A stretch of DNA of 64,000 bases from Bubalus kerabau (lineage: Eukaryota > Chordata > Mammalia > Artiodactyla > Bovidae): contig NC_073627.1 in NCBI RefSeq assembly GCF_029407905.1, forward strand, positions 123,765,697 through 123,829,696, in the 5' to 3' direction. Within the stretch, counting starts at the first letter, position 1. Each line of letters begins with the position of its first letter. The notes beneath the pieces are model-generated. The model was not told the DNA's origin and made no database searches. It saw nothing but the letters and a program-made list of their open reading frames with translations. A program made the translations under genes and the position numbers. Below, piece after piece: positions 1 to 10,329 of the stretch.

Positions 1-835
1 GAATACATCATGCGAAATTCTGGGCTGGATGTAGCACAAGCTGGAATCAAGATTGCCATAACCTCAGATACGCAGATGACACCACCCTTATAGCAGAAAG
101 CGAAGAGAATATAAAGGGCCTCTTGAAGACAGTGATAGAGGAGAGTGAAAAAGTTGGCTTGAAACTCAACATTCAGAAGACTAAGATCATGGCATCTGGT
201 CCCATTATTTCATGACAAATAGATGGGGAAACAATAGAAACAGTGAGAGACTTTATTTTCTTGGGCTCCAAAATCACTGCAGATGGTGACTGCAGCCATG
301 AAATTAAAAGACACTCCTTGAAAGGAAAGTTATGACCAACCTAGACAGCATATTAAAAAGCAGAGACATTACTTTGCCAATAAAGGTCCATCTCATCAAG
401 GCTATTGTTTGTCCAGTAGTCATGTGTAGATATGAGAGTTGGACTGTGAAGAAAGCTGAGCACAGAAGAATTGATGCTTTTGAATTGTGGTGTTGGAGAA
501 GACTCTTGAGAGTTTCTTGGACTGCAAGGAGATCCAACCAGTCTGTCCTAAAGGAAATTAGTCCTGAATATTCATTGGAAGGACTGATGCTGAAGCTGAA
601 GCTCCAGGACTCTGGCCACCTGATGGGAAGAACTGACTCATTGGAAAAGACCCTGATGCTCAGAAAGATAAAAGGCAGGAGGAGAAGGGGATGACAGAGG
701 AAGAGATGGTTGATAGCATCACTAATTCAATGGACATGAGTTTGAGCAAGCTCTGAGAGTTGGTGATGGACAGGCAAGCATGGTGTGCTGCAGTCCAGGG
801 CGTTGCAGAGTCAGACATGACTGAGCAACTGAACT
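1..835 (+). mobile_element. BovB LINE, 3' part (RT C-terminal half)
   Basis: Sense BovB (RTE-clade non-LTR retrotransposon) entering from the left edge. The reverse-transcriptase active-site motif YADD is readable at 69-80, followed by the conserved tail of the RT ORF (a block ending in ..WTARRSNQ.. and a basic GRRRRG stretch near 680). The frame is broken by an in-frame stop near 212 and a shift near 310, leaving a 120-residue remnant frame at 332-694. The copy ends at the usual GACTGAGCAACTGAACT BovB 3' end, so the insertion is dead. The 5' part lies outside the window. Confidence 0.93.
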
Positions 836-2504
836 TATTCCTGATAGCTGAATCTTCATTTATAACTTCTTCATTGTATTCTTTGCTTACTATTAAGACC
901 TGGAGATTTAGTTTGGGTTGCAAACTTCCCTGGCTTTACTAATACTCTCTATAAATTATCTAAAATGTTCTCAATATTTAGATGAACCATTCTTTTATCC
1001 TATGAAAATGCACAACAGAAAAGTGTGTTCTTTTACTCCTTTAACATGACTTGCTCTGTCATTCCACTTCACAACATCCTGAGGCAAGCTCAAATCTCTA
1101 TTCTCACCCGAAGGAGGGCAACTAGCATTTCTAGCTCTTTCTTCACTTTGCAGTATTTTCCCAGGCCCTAAATAAGTCTGCTGGAGTTGAATCTTTCTCA
1201 AGGCACCAGCAGAAAGCTGCTGAAAGGCAGCTGCTGTCACTCTTTCCGATCCTCTAATCTCATAATTTCTTCATGACCTTCTGCACACCGGGGGTCACCG
1301 AACAGCCTTCTACATCTGCAGGTGTTATTTTTGCAACTCTTCCCCAGGGTCCTCAGAACCAGAGTTGGGCCTTTTCTTGGCTTCCTGCTGCTAAAAGCCA
1401 AACAAAGGCAAGTGAGAACATCATTTATAAAAGGCTCTTTAGAGAGTGTCAGGATGGGAGTAAGTATCTACAAGACATTTATCTCTGGAGGAAAACAATC
1501 TCTCAAAGCACATACCTTGGCCTCCAACATGGATAGGTTTATAGGTAAACATGGTTTAACTATAACCTTTAGCCACCAGAGCTCCAGGCAGATTTTCATT
1601 TCCCATTCTTTAGCGGTGAGCATTGATTCCTGCTCTGTGGCCAGTACTTCTTCCCCAAGTGAGAAGGGAGGGCCAGGCTCATAGTTACTTGAATTGATGG
1701 AGAAGGAGCAGCAAAAAATGAGAACCTGAAACTATTGTTTCTACTACTGCCCTTCAGCCACACCACACTCCTGATGGATTTCTCCACTCCACTTTCATAA
1801 TTCTCTTGTAATCACAGGGAACATAGACATGGCACAGAAAATAAAATTATATTGCTCTGCATGTCAGCACCTATCTTCCCATTTAGTGAAAACACTAACT
1901 GATCTCCAGCATGTTCCACCCACCCCCAAAGGTTAAGAAAGACTTTCAGTTACCACAAACATTATTACAGTAGATTTAAAAGAAATTTCAGATGCATTCC
2001 TTAATTCCTATGGGATACTGCTCCCAGTTGATACACTGGCATATCATCATCGCATCAAAGTCCAAAAGCACCCTAGGTGCTAAGCAAATCTTGAGTTGTA
2101 ACCCTAGTCCCTCATTTTGTTGTTTGTGTTACTCATAGAGCCATGCATGCCCTGAGTGAATTTCTCCAGGACTCATGAGTGATTTATTTTTCTCCCCCTA
2201 CTACATCACAACTTTTATACACATTCTTTCACTGGTGATGGTAAAGAAGAAGGCAAAATGTTCCAGATTATTTTTCAAAAAAACAACACTTTTTCTAAAC
2301 TATGATGAGTGAGATAGAGATACAAAGAGATAAGAAGAAATGTACAAGTACATTTACCCCACCCTTATACAAAAAGTCTCTAAAAATATGTCAGTATATT
2401 CACAATTTTAAACTCAGAAAAATTTAAAAAAGGATGCAAACAACGAATTCTAAAGCACAAAAGCAGAATACATTGCAATTAACTTAGTTATGGGAATAAA
2501 ATAT
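836..2504. other. Unassigned sequence
   Basis: No recognisable repeat or gene. A 120-residue frame at 1322-1684 has no family signature, and the overlapping frames look random. CpG-poor, AT-rich mammalian background. Confidence 0.5.
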
Positions 2505-2765
2505 TCCTTGGCCTGGAATGTCCTGCCATTAATTCAACTACCTGTAAAAACTCTTCCTTCAACTGAGGAAGGAAATAATACCAGCTCAGTAAAGTCAAGT
2601 GTGTCCTCTTGCCTGGCAAGACACAGTTACATCGCTCTTATCTATGTATTTTCTTGTCTATAGTAGATAGCACATATCATTTTACCATGTAAGTATCTGT
2701 TCCCTCAACTTAAAGTTTTTATAACCAAGTAAGTGGCATATAGTAGGTATTTTACGACAAGCTTA
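2505..2765 (+). mobile_element. L2 LINE 3'-end relic
   Basis: The order of phrases matches the L2 3' end: GGCCTGGAATGTCC, a pyrimidine-rich middle, then TAAGTGGCATATAGTAGG near 2730, equivalent to the L2 'GGCACATAGTAGGTGCTC' terminus. Heavily diverged, as expected for a mammal-wide relic. The assignment rests on phrase order rather than on an alignment. Confidence 0.58.
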
Positions 2766-3556
2766 TAGATTACTTGATGCACTAAATCAAAGAACACAAT
2801 CTTACCTAAAATAGAAGAAATCTATTTGATTGTTCAGCCTATGTTAGAAGGCTGAGTAGTAAAAGACACAAAATTAATAAAGTGGATGGCTGCCTTTAAC
2901 AGCCAAATACTTGACATACAAAATAGCACTAATGAATTTCACTTGGGAGAGAAACTAGTTTTTAGAGCAGGACCTTGACTACATAATCTGTGGGGCACAG
3001 CTCAGAGAAAAAATGTGGGGCCCCTTGTTCCAAAGCAGAAAAAAAGTACCACTAAAGTACTAAAATAGGAAGCTTTTTCTTTTTTTCTGCAACTCTCTTT
3101 CTCTACTCATCATAGTGTTTTCATTTGCTTTTTAATATAATTCCAAGTAAAGAAAAATTAAAAATTTTAATTATTAGAATAAAATTCACCATTTATCTTT
3201 ATACTGTACAAGGCTAGTTTTATATGCAGGTATAAAAGCATTTAATTCATAAGCAAAATCACCAAAATTACACAGTTTGTATTTTGCAACTTATACATGC
3301 ATATGCATTTCATTCTTACCAAAACAAATGGAACAATGAACAAAAGTAACTCAATTATTTTCACTTCCACTTTTGTATTTATGGATTCTACCAACATGCT
3401 CTATCTTCATCTACCGATGAATAATAATTGATGAAGAGTGAAAAATAAGAGTTTCCCTATTGTTCCTTTTTCCCCATCATTTTCAGTGTAAGTGACTGTA
3501 CACAAGAAAGCATAGGATTCCTTGGTTCTTGCTCATTCTTAGAATGCCATTGCCTT
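2766..3556. other. Unassigned sequence
   Basis: AT-rich stretch with no clear repeat. A phrase near 2988-3040 (GGGGCACAG..GTGGGGCCCCTTGTTC) recalls an old interspersed repeat, but I cannot name it. Confidence 0.45.
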
Positions 3557-3800
3557 GGAACTTCCCTGGTAGTCCAGTGGCTAAGACTCCACGCTCCCAA
3601 TGTAGGGGGCCCCAGTTCAATCCCTGACCAGGGAACTAGATCCCACATGCCGCAATTAAGAATTTGCATGCCACAACTAAAAGGACCCTGCATTGCCACA
3701 ATAAAGATTGAAGATCCTATGTGCCTCGACCTGGTGCAGCCAAATAAATAAATAATTGTTTTAAGATCTTTTTAAAAAAACTTAAAAAAAAAAAAAAAAA
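3557..3800 (+). mobile_element. CHR-type tRNA-derived SINE
   Basis: Starts GGAACTTCCCTGGTAGTCCAG, the tRNA-like head of cetartiodactyl CHR SINEs, with a pol III B-box-like AGTTCAATCCC near 3615 and a poly(A) tail at 3784-3800. It is flanked by the 8-bp target duplication ATTGCCTT at 3549-3556 and 3804-3811, so both ends are preserved. Predates the ruminant-specific SINEs by family history (known); its divergence here agrees. Confidence 0.88.
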
Positions 3801-3811
3801 CCTATTGCCTT

Positions 3812-5139
3812 CTCGCTACTTTTGAAGCTTGAAGAGCATGCTTCAAAAAGAAAAGCATGGCCTCTCAGGACTGTCTATGGACCCTCCCATTCCATCTTAG
3901 ACATAACACACTTACTTTGTACTCTCTGTAAGTCTCCCTTGACTCCCATGCATTGAGGATCCACTGGAATTCTGTGCTCATGTGGCATTGTGTACATTAC
4001 ACATGAATGGGGCAACAACAATGTCAGATACACATACTGGATGTATCACAGGTGCCCCACTGTCTCTTATCAAAACACAAATTCAAACAGAAAATCATCA
4101 ATAATTTCAAGATGATAATAGTAGAACATTCAGCCAAGCATGGGCCTTTCTGAGTTGCACACTCCTGGACCTGATTGATTCCTGCTCTTGCAATATGAGC
4201 TCATGGCTTAGAGATGAAGTCCTTTGAAGCACCCCATTACCAGCTGACAGAAGCACGTTAATTGCTGACATTTCTAACAAAACAGACTTTCAACCTTCCT
4301 CCTCATATTCACTTTCAGGTGAAATCGTCCACTCTCACTAGACTTGTTGCAGGCTGCCATGTAAAGGGCTGAGCAGCATCTGGGCCATGCTGAACATATG
4401 CATAAATCCAAAGTTCTCACTGCCCTCAGCAGCCTGCCTGGCTAAGCAGAACATTCCAAAGCGGAATGCAGTGAGAAGGAGTGTGTGCCACATGAAGCCC
4501 ATGCAGGGATTCTGCCTCCGTGAGCTTTGTTGAATCCTCATTGTGAGCAGGAGATTGCAAGCCCCAAGTTGTTAAGCATGGTTATGGAATAAATCTGGAG
4601 GTGGAAACCTCGTCAATCATTGAAAATGGTGCTTGCTCAGCTGATAACAGAACTACTCCCGCTGCCTAAGAAAGATTACTGTTAGCATTTTGGAAAAGGC
4701 AGCAGTGACCTTTCTTTCTAAGAGCCAAAAACCCAAAGTGTCTGACAGCTTTGCAGATGGATTTTTTTTCCCCCTTCTTCCTCTTTCTTTTCACACCTGG
4801 GATTCAAGAGGTATTTAAGCACTTTTCAGCCAAAGGAGCTGTCCTCATCTCCATGGAGCTTTTCACATTGCTTTCTAACACTTAGCAATTAATTAGATTA
4901 TGACTGATTATTATTTACTCTTCCTGTCACTTCATTCTACCAATAGATGCTTACACCATCCTCCCAAAGAGTATTTCTGTTTATTAATATGCTCCTCTTC
5001 ACTTTTGGTGAATGCTAGACTTCAACAAAATGTAATGAATAAGATGTAATACAGGCATTAATGTCAGTGAAAAGAAAGGCAAAATAAGTAAAAGATTACT
5101 TTTTGCTTCCTGAAAAAAATTTTCCCAGTAAGGGTGGCT
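3812..5139. other. Unassigned sequence
   Basis: No repeat or exon recognised. Only chance open frames of about 70 residues or fewer. Confidence 0.5.
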
Positions 5140-5654
5140 CAATTTTTGTCAGCTTTGTTGAAGCATAATTTGTGTACAGTAAAACTCACCAATTTGAAAT
5201 ACAAATTTCAATGAGTTTTGGCAAATCTGTAGCAACATCACAAGCATGGAATGAAACAATCATGATTTCCTTCATTCTACCCACACTTTACTCCTTTGCA
5301 GTAAACAGACCTGATTGCTACCACTCTAGTTTTACCCTTCCTCAAAGTTCATACAAATGGATTCATATAGCATGTATCCCTTTATGACTGGCCTCCTTCA
5401 CTTGGCAAAATGCATGTGTGCTTTATCCATATTGTGTTAGTTTATTCCTTTTCTTTAATGAGTAGCTTTGATTATCTGGTTATATCACAATTTGTTTATC
5501 CATGTGCCTTTTGATGACAATCTGATTTATTCCCAGTTTGGAACTATTATAAATAAAACTGCTCTGAGCATTTCTGACTTGGTTTTTCGGACAGATGTAT
5601 GTTTCTCTTTAGGGTAAAAATCTAGAAGAGTTGCTGGATCATATGTTTAACTTT

Positions 5655-5942
5655 TCCAATGAGTCAACTCTTTGTATGAGGTGACCAAAGTTCTGGAGTT
5701 TCAGCTTTAGCATCATTCCTTCCAAAGAAATCCCAAAAAGACTCTGATGCTGGGAGGGGTTGGGGGCAGGAGAAGAAGGGGACGACAGAGGATGAGATGA
5801 CTGGATGGCATCACTGACTCAATGGACGTGAGTCTGAGTGAACAGGAGTTGGTGATGGACAGGGAGGCCTGGCGTGCTGCGATTCATGGGGTCTCAAAGA
5901 GTCGGACATGACTGAGCAACTGAACTGAACTGAACTGAACTG
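5655..5942. mobile_element. BovB LINE fragment with 5' inversion
   Basis: Two BovB segments meet head to head. Positions 5655-5733 are antisense (CCAATGAGTCAACTC..CAAAGAAATCCC). Positions 5733-5942 are sense (AAAAGACTCTGATGC.. to the ACTGA-repeat 3' end). In the element the two pieces are adjacent and meet at GGAAAAG, so little or nothing is missing. The insertion is bounded by ATGTTTAACTTT at 5643-5654 and 5943-5954. This is the structure expected from twin priming. Confidence 0.9.
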
Positions 5943-5954
5943 ATGTTTAACTTT

Positions 5955-6172
5955 GGCTTCCCAGGTAGTGCTAGTGGTAAAGAATCTGCCTGCAATGCAG
6001 GAGACCCAGGAGACAGAAGATCCATCCGTGTGTGGGAAAGATCCCCTAGAGGAGGCCATGACAACCCACTGTAGTATTCTTGCCTGGAGAATCCCATGGA
6101 CTGAGGAGCCTGGTGGGATACAGTCCATGGGGCTGCAAAGAGTCAGACAGGATTGAGTGACTAAGCACACTG

Positions 6173-6206
<34 letters not shown>
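5955..6206 (+). mobile_element. Bov-tA SINE with (CA)n tail
   Basis: The tRNA-like head (GGCTTCCCAGG.., TAAAGAATCTGCCTGCAATG) is joined to a Bov-A body (TGCCTGGAGAATCCCATGG..AAAGAGTCAGACAGGATTGAG). It ends in a CA microsatellite at about 6174-6206 that grew from the tail. The B box is rearranged (AGGAGACAGAAGATCC replaces GGTTCGATCCC). Bounded by ATGTTTAACTTT at 5943-5954 and 6207-6218. Confidence 0.9.
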
Positions 6207-6210
<4 letters not shown>

Positions 6211-6220
6211 TTAACTTTAG

Positions 6221-6432
6221 GGGATTCCCAGGTGGGTCAATGGTAAAGAATCCACCTGCCAGTGCAGGACACCCAGGTTCGATCCCTGGGTCAGGAAGAT
6301 CCCCTGGAGGAGGAACACCAACCTACTCCAGTATTCTTGCCAGGAAAATCTCACAGAGGAGCCTGGTGGGCTACAGTCAATTGAGGTCACGAAAGAGTCA
6401 GACTGAGTGACTGAGGACCAGGCACCCAGTAT
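6221..6432 (+). mobile_element. Bov-tA SINE
   Basis: Begins GGGATTCCCAGGTGGGTCAATGG and carries an intact B box, GGTTCGATCCC, near 6277. The Bov-A body follows and ends AAGAGTCAGACTGAGTGACTGAGG. The left flank is ATGTTTAACTTTAG (6207-6220) and the right flank is the mutated copy TTTTTAACTTTAT near 6434, after which the host L1 resumes. Confidence 0.9.
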
Positions 6433-6537
6433 ATTTTTAACTTTATAAGAAACTGTCACACTGTTTTCCAAATCAATTGTATCATTTTTCATTCCCACCA
6501 GGAGTGTATGACCTTATTACACTTTCCTACCAACACT

Positions 6538-6933
6538 GTGAAGAAAGCTGAGAAAAGAAGATTGATGCTTTTGAACTGTGGTTTTGGAAAAGACTTCTGA
6601 GAGTCCCTTGGACTGCAAGGAGATCCAACCAGTCCATCCTAAAGGAGATCAGTCCTGGGTGTTCATTGGAAGGATTGATGCTGAAGCTGAAACTCTAATA
6701 CTTTGGCCATCTCATGCGAGGAGTTGACTCATTGGAAAAGACCCTGATGCTGGGAGGGATTGGGGGCAGGAGGAGAGGGGGACGACAGAGGATGAGATGG
6801 CTGGATGGCATCACCAACTTGATGGACATGAGTTTGAGTGAACTCTGGGAGTTGATGATGGACAGTTGTGTGCTGTGACAATTCATGGAGTTGCAAAGAG
6901 TTGGACACGACTGAGCGACTGAACTGAACTGAA
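6538..6933 (+). mobile_element. BovB LINE, 3'-terminal ~395 bp
   Basis: Sense BovB from the AAGAAAGCTGAG..GATTGATGC region to the GAACTGAACTGAAC end. An 8-bp target duplication, CCAACACT, lies at 6530-6537 and 6934-6941. The interrupted L1 reads through once the insert is removed. Severely 5' truncated; no usable RT frame. Confidence 0.93.
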
Positions 6934-7347
6934 CCAACACTTGGCACTCTCAGTCTTATAGATAAAAGCCAGTCTGGTAGGTGTACAGAGGTATCTCATT
7001 GCATTTTTTACTTGCATTTTCTTAATCATTCATGATGCTGAGCATCCTTTTCATATATTTATTGACCATGAAATGTCAGCAAATTTTTGCCCCAGTGATT
7101 TTTTTTCACTAATCTTTCTTTTTTCTATGGAGTTGTAACACTTCTTTATATACTCTGGATGTAAGATATTACCAGATGTACGTTTTGCAATATTTTCTTT
7201 CAGCCAATGCCTTGACATTTTATTTTTATTAAGAGTTTTTTGAAGAACAAAAGCTTATATTTTTGATAAAGCATAATTCACCCACTTTAATTTTATAGTT
7301 TGTATTTTTTATGTTCAGGTTAAGAAATGTTTGCCTAACACAAGATT

Positions 7348-7626
7348 CAGAGAAGGCAATGGCAAGCCACTCCAGTACTGTTGCCTAGAAAATCCCATGG
7401 ATGGAGGAGCCTGGTAGGCTGCAGTCCATGGGGTTACGAAGAGTCGGACACGACTGAGTGACTTCACTTTCACTTTTCACTTTCACACAATGGAGAAGGC
7501 AATGGCAACCCACTCCAGTGTTCTTGCCTGGAGAATCCCAGGGATGGCAGAGCCTGGTGGGCTGCTGTCTATGGGGTCGCACAGAGTCGGACATGACTGA
7601 AGCAACTTAGCAGCGGCAGCAGCAAC
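7348..7626 (+). mobile_element. Bov-A2 dimer SINE
   Basis: Two Bov-A monomers: GAGAAGGCAATGGC..AGAGTCGGACACGACTGAG, then, after the CACTTTCACTTT linker, GAGAAGGCAATGGCAACCC..ACATGACTGAAGCAACTTAG with a GCAGC tail. Probable 8-bp target duplication A[C/G]AAGATT at 7340-7347 and 7627-7634, inside the old L1. Confidence 0.93.
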
Positions 7627-8305
7627 AGAAGATTACACACATTGTATCCTATTTTTAGAATGGAACATTAGAATGGGAAAAACTAGAGATCTCTTCAAGA
7701 AAATTAGAAAGTTAGAGATACCAAAGGAACACTTCATGCAAATATGGGCATAATAAAGGACAGAAATGGTATGACCTAACAGAAACAGAAGATATTAAGA
7801 AGAAGTGGTAAGAATACACAGAAGAACTAGACAAAAAAGGATCCTAATGACTCAGATAACCACCATGGTGTCATCCTACAGCCAGACATCCTGGAATGCA
7901 AAGTCAAATGGGCCTTAGGCAGCATCACTATGAACAAAGCTAGTGGACATGAAGGAACTCCACCTGAGCTATTACAAATCCTGAAAGATGATGCTCTTAA
8001 AGTGTTGCACTCAATATGCCAGCAAATTTGGAAAATTTAGCAGTGGCCACTGGACTGGAAAAGGTCAGTTTCCACTCCAATCCCAAAGAAAGACAAAGCC
8101 AAAGAATGTTCAAACTACTGTAAAATTGTACTATCTCATATGCTAGCAAAGTAATGCTCAAAATTCTCCAAGTGACGCTTCAACAGTACATGAACTGAGA
8201 ACTTCCAGGTGTTCAAGCTGGATTTAGAAAAGGCAGAGGAACCAGAGATCAAATTGCCAACATCTGTTGGATCATCAGATGCAAAAGAGTTCCAGAAAAA
8301 CATCT

Positions 8306-8587
8306 GCTGCTACTGCTGCCACTGCTAAGTCACTTCAGTCATGTCCAACTCTGTGCGACCCCATAGATGGCAGCCCGCCAGGCTCAGCCATCCCTGGGAT
8401 TCTCCAGGCAAGAACACTGGAGTGGGTTGCCATTTCCTTCTCCAATGCATGAAAGTGAAAAGTCAAAGTGAAGTCGCTCAGTCGTGTCTGACTCTTAGTG
8501 ACCCCATGGACTGCAGCCTACCAGGCTCCTCTGTCCATGGGATTTTCCAAGCAAGAGTACTGGAGTGGGGTGCCATTGCCTTCTCCA
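8306..8587 (-). mobile_element. Bov-A2 dimer SINE, antisense
   Basis: Antisense dimer: GCTGCTACTGCTGCC..GTCACTTCAGTCATGTCC..TTCCTTCTCCAATGCATG, then the second monomer ending GGGGTGCCATTGCCTTCTCC. Perfect 12-bp target duplication AGAAAAACATCT at 8294-8305 and 8588-8599, inside BovB RT motif A. One of the clearest insertions here. Confidence 0.96.
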
Positions 8588-9182
8588 AGAAAAACATCTA
8601 CTTCTGCTTTATTGACTACGCCAAAGCCTTTGACTGTGTGGATCACAACAAACTGCAGAAAATTCTTCAAGAGATGGAAATATCAGACCACCTGATCTGC
8701 CTCCTGAGAAATCTGTATGCAGGTTAAGAAGCAACTGCTAGAACTGGACATGGAACAACAGACTGTTTCCACATTGGAGAAGGAGTATGTCAAGGCTGTA
8801 TATTGTCACCCTGCTTATTTAACTTATATGCAGGGTACAGCATGCAAAATGCTGGGCAGGATGAAGCACAAACTAGAATTAAGATTGCTGGAAGAAATAT
8901 CAATAACCTTAGATATGCAGATGACACCACCCTTATGGCAGAAAACGAAGAGGAACTGAAGAGCCTCTTGATGAAAGTGAAAGAGGAGACTGAACAAGTT
9001 GGTTTTAAAACTCAGCATTCAGAGAACTAAGTTCATGGCATTGGGCCCCATCACTTCATGGCAAATAGATGGGGAAACAGTGACAAACTTTATTTTCTTG
9101 GGCTCCAAAATTACTGCAGATGGTGACTGCAGCCATGAAATTAAAAGACGCTTGCTCCTTGGAAAAAAGCTATGGCAAACCT

Positions 9183-10029
9183 TTAGTTCAGTTTAGTCGC
9201 TCAGTCGTGTCCGATTCTTTGGGACCCCATGGACTGCAGCACGCCAGGCCTCCCTGTCCATCACCAACTCCCAAAACTTCATCAAACTCAAGTCCATCGA
9301 GTTGGTGATGCCATCCAACCATTTCATCCTCTGTCATCCCCTTCTCCTGCTGCCTTCTATCGTTCCCAGCATCAGGGTCTTTTCCAATGAATCAGTTCTT
9401 CCCATCAGGTGGCCAAAGTCCTGGAGCTCCAGCTTCAGCATCAGTCCTTCCAGTGACTATTCAGGACTGATTTCCTTTAGGATGGACTGGTTGGATCTCC
9501 TCACAGTCCAAGGAACTCTCAACAGTCTTCTCCAACACCATAGTTCAAAAGCATCAATTCTTCAGCACTCAGTTTTCTTTATAGTCCAACACTCCATACA
9601 TACATCCATACATGACTCCTGGAAAAACCATAGCTTTGACTAGACAGACCTTTGTTTGCAAAGTAATGTCTCTGCTTTTTAATATGTTGTCTAGGTTAGT
9701 CATAGCTTTTCTTCCAAGGAGCAAGAGACTTTTAATTTCATGGCTGCAGTCACCATCTGCAGTGATTTTCGAGCCCCCCAAAATAAAGTCTCTCACTGTT
9801 TCCATTTTTTCCCCATCTATTTGCCATGAAGTGATGAGACCAGATGCCATGATCTTAGTTCTCTGAATGTTGAATTTTAAGCCAGCTTTTTCACTTTCAT
9901 CACAAGGGGCTCTTCAGTTCCTCTTCACTTTCTGCCATAAGGGTGGTATCAACTGCATATCTGAGGTTATTGATATTTCTCCCTGTAATCTCAATTCTAG
10001 CTTGTGCTTCATCCAGCCCAGCATTTCAC
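9183..10029 (-). mobile_element. BovB LINE, 3' ~850 bp, antisense and nested
   Basis: Starts at the antisense BovB end (TTCAGTTTAGTCGCTCAGTCG) and runs through the RT C-terminal part to CAGCCCAGCATTTCACATG. Inserted in the opposite orientation into the BovB at 7668-10061. Imperfect 11-bp duplication ATGGCAAACCT (9172-9182) / ATGACAGACCT (10030-10040). The element's own YADD region lies near 9950. Confidence 0.92.
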
Positions 10030-10061
10030 ATGACAGACCTAGACAGAATATTAAAAATCAG

Positions 10062-10329
10062 AGAGTGTTTACCTTATTCTCATTATTCTGCATTTCCTTA
10101 AGTTTGCAGTAAGCCAATTCCTCAGTATTTGAGTTGATCATTTCTAAATTTCATGCGTAACTTTTACCCTCAGTAGCTAATTGCAGTGCAGCTGCTGCCT
10201 CATATGATGGATGACTTGATAGCTATCAAACCATCAAAAATTTCTCATTGTTTCTTTTGCCAAACAAATCCTTCTCCATATTTTAGTGGATGAGGGATAA
10301 TTGTACCAAATCCCACTTCAGGCGCCTAC
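10062..10329 (-). mobile_element. ERV leader fragment with tRNA-Lys-like primer site
   Basis: Directly beyond the U5 end of the adjoining antisense LTR, the minus strand reads GTAGGCGCCTGAAGTGGGA (about 10311-10329). Known lysine-tRNA primer sites of class II (betaretrovirus-like) ERVs begin TGGCGCCC, so this is a diverged match. The rest would be leader, but no gag frame is evident. The fragment ends abruptly where BovB begins near 10061. Confidence 0.5.

Larger units (their letters stand above)
5140..7665 (-). mobile_element. Old L1 LINE, 3' portion, split by five insertions
   Basis: Antisense L1: the plus strand starts in the 3' UTR and then runs backwards through ORF2. Diagnostic antisense phrases are GTTGCTGGATCATATG (5632-5647), AACTGTCACACTGTTTTCCA (6451 on), GGTATCTCATTGCATTTT (6990 on) and AAGAAATGTTTGCCTAACAC (7322 on). 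Stops and indels are pervasive. The L1 resumes after each of four younger insertion clusters, which orders the events: this L1 is the oldest layer of the nest. Confidence 0.85.
7668..10061 (+). mobile_element. BovB LINE, RT region, carrying two nested insertions
   Basis: Sense BovB from the endonuclease/RT linker (GAATGGGAAAAACTAGAGATC) through RT motif A (DYAKAFDCVDH, about 8614-8646) and YADD (8914-8925). It stops at ATATTAAAAATCAGAGAG near 10061 without its ~450-bp 3' end. Interrupted by a Bov-A2 (8306-8587) and an antisense BovB (9183-10029). Many stops and shifts. The missing 3' end directly abuts ERV-like sequence. Confidence 0.9.

Noticed and set aside
1322..1684. 120-residue open frame in unique sequence
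   Set aside because: No domain, no splice or promoter support, and overlapping frames of similar length. Indistinguishable from chance.
5811..6206. 131-residue minus-strand frame starting MCVCVCV
   Set aside because: It is a translation of the CA microsatellite, Bov-tA and BovB 3' end. No independent gene signal.
5955..6430. tRNA gene-like segments with B-box GGTTCGATCCC
   Set aside because: These are the tRNA-derived heads of Bov-tA and CHR SINEs, without a complete cloverleaf or tRNA 3' end.
8341..8727. Recurring 'SDSVRPHR.QPTRLPRPWDSPGKNTGVGCHFLLQ'-type peptides at many loci, which could look like a protein family
   Set aside because: Every occurrence is the translation of a Bov-A2 SINE in a fixed frame. 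It is repeat-derived, with no start context or conservation beyond the SINE.
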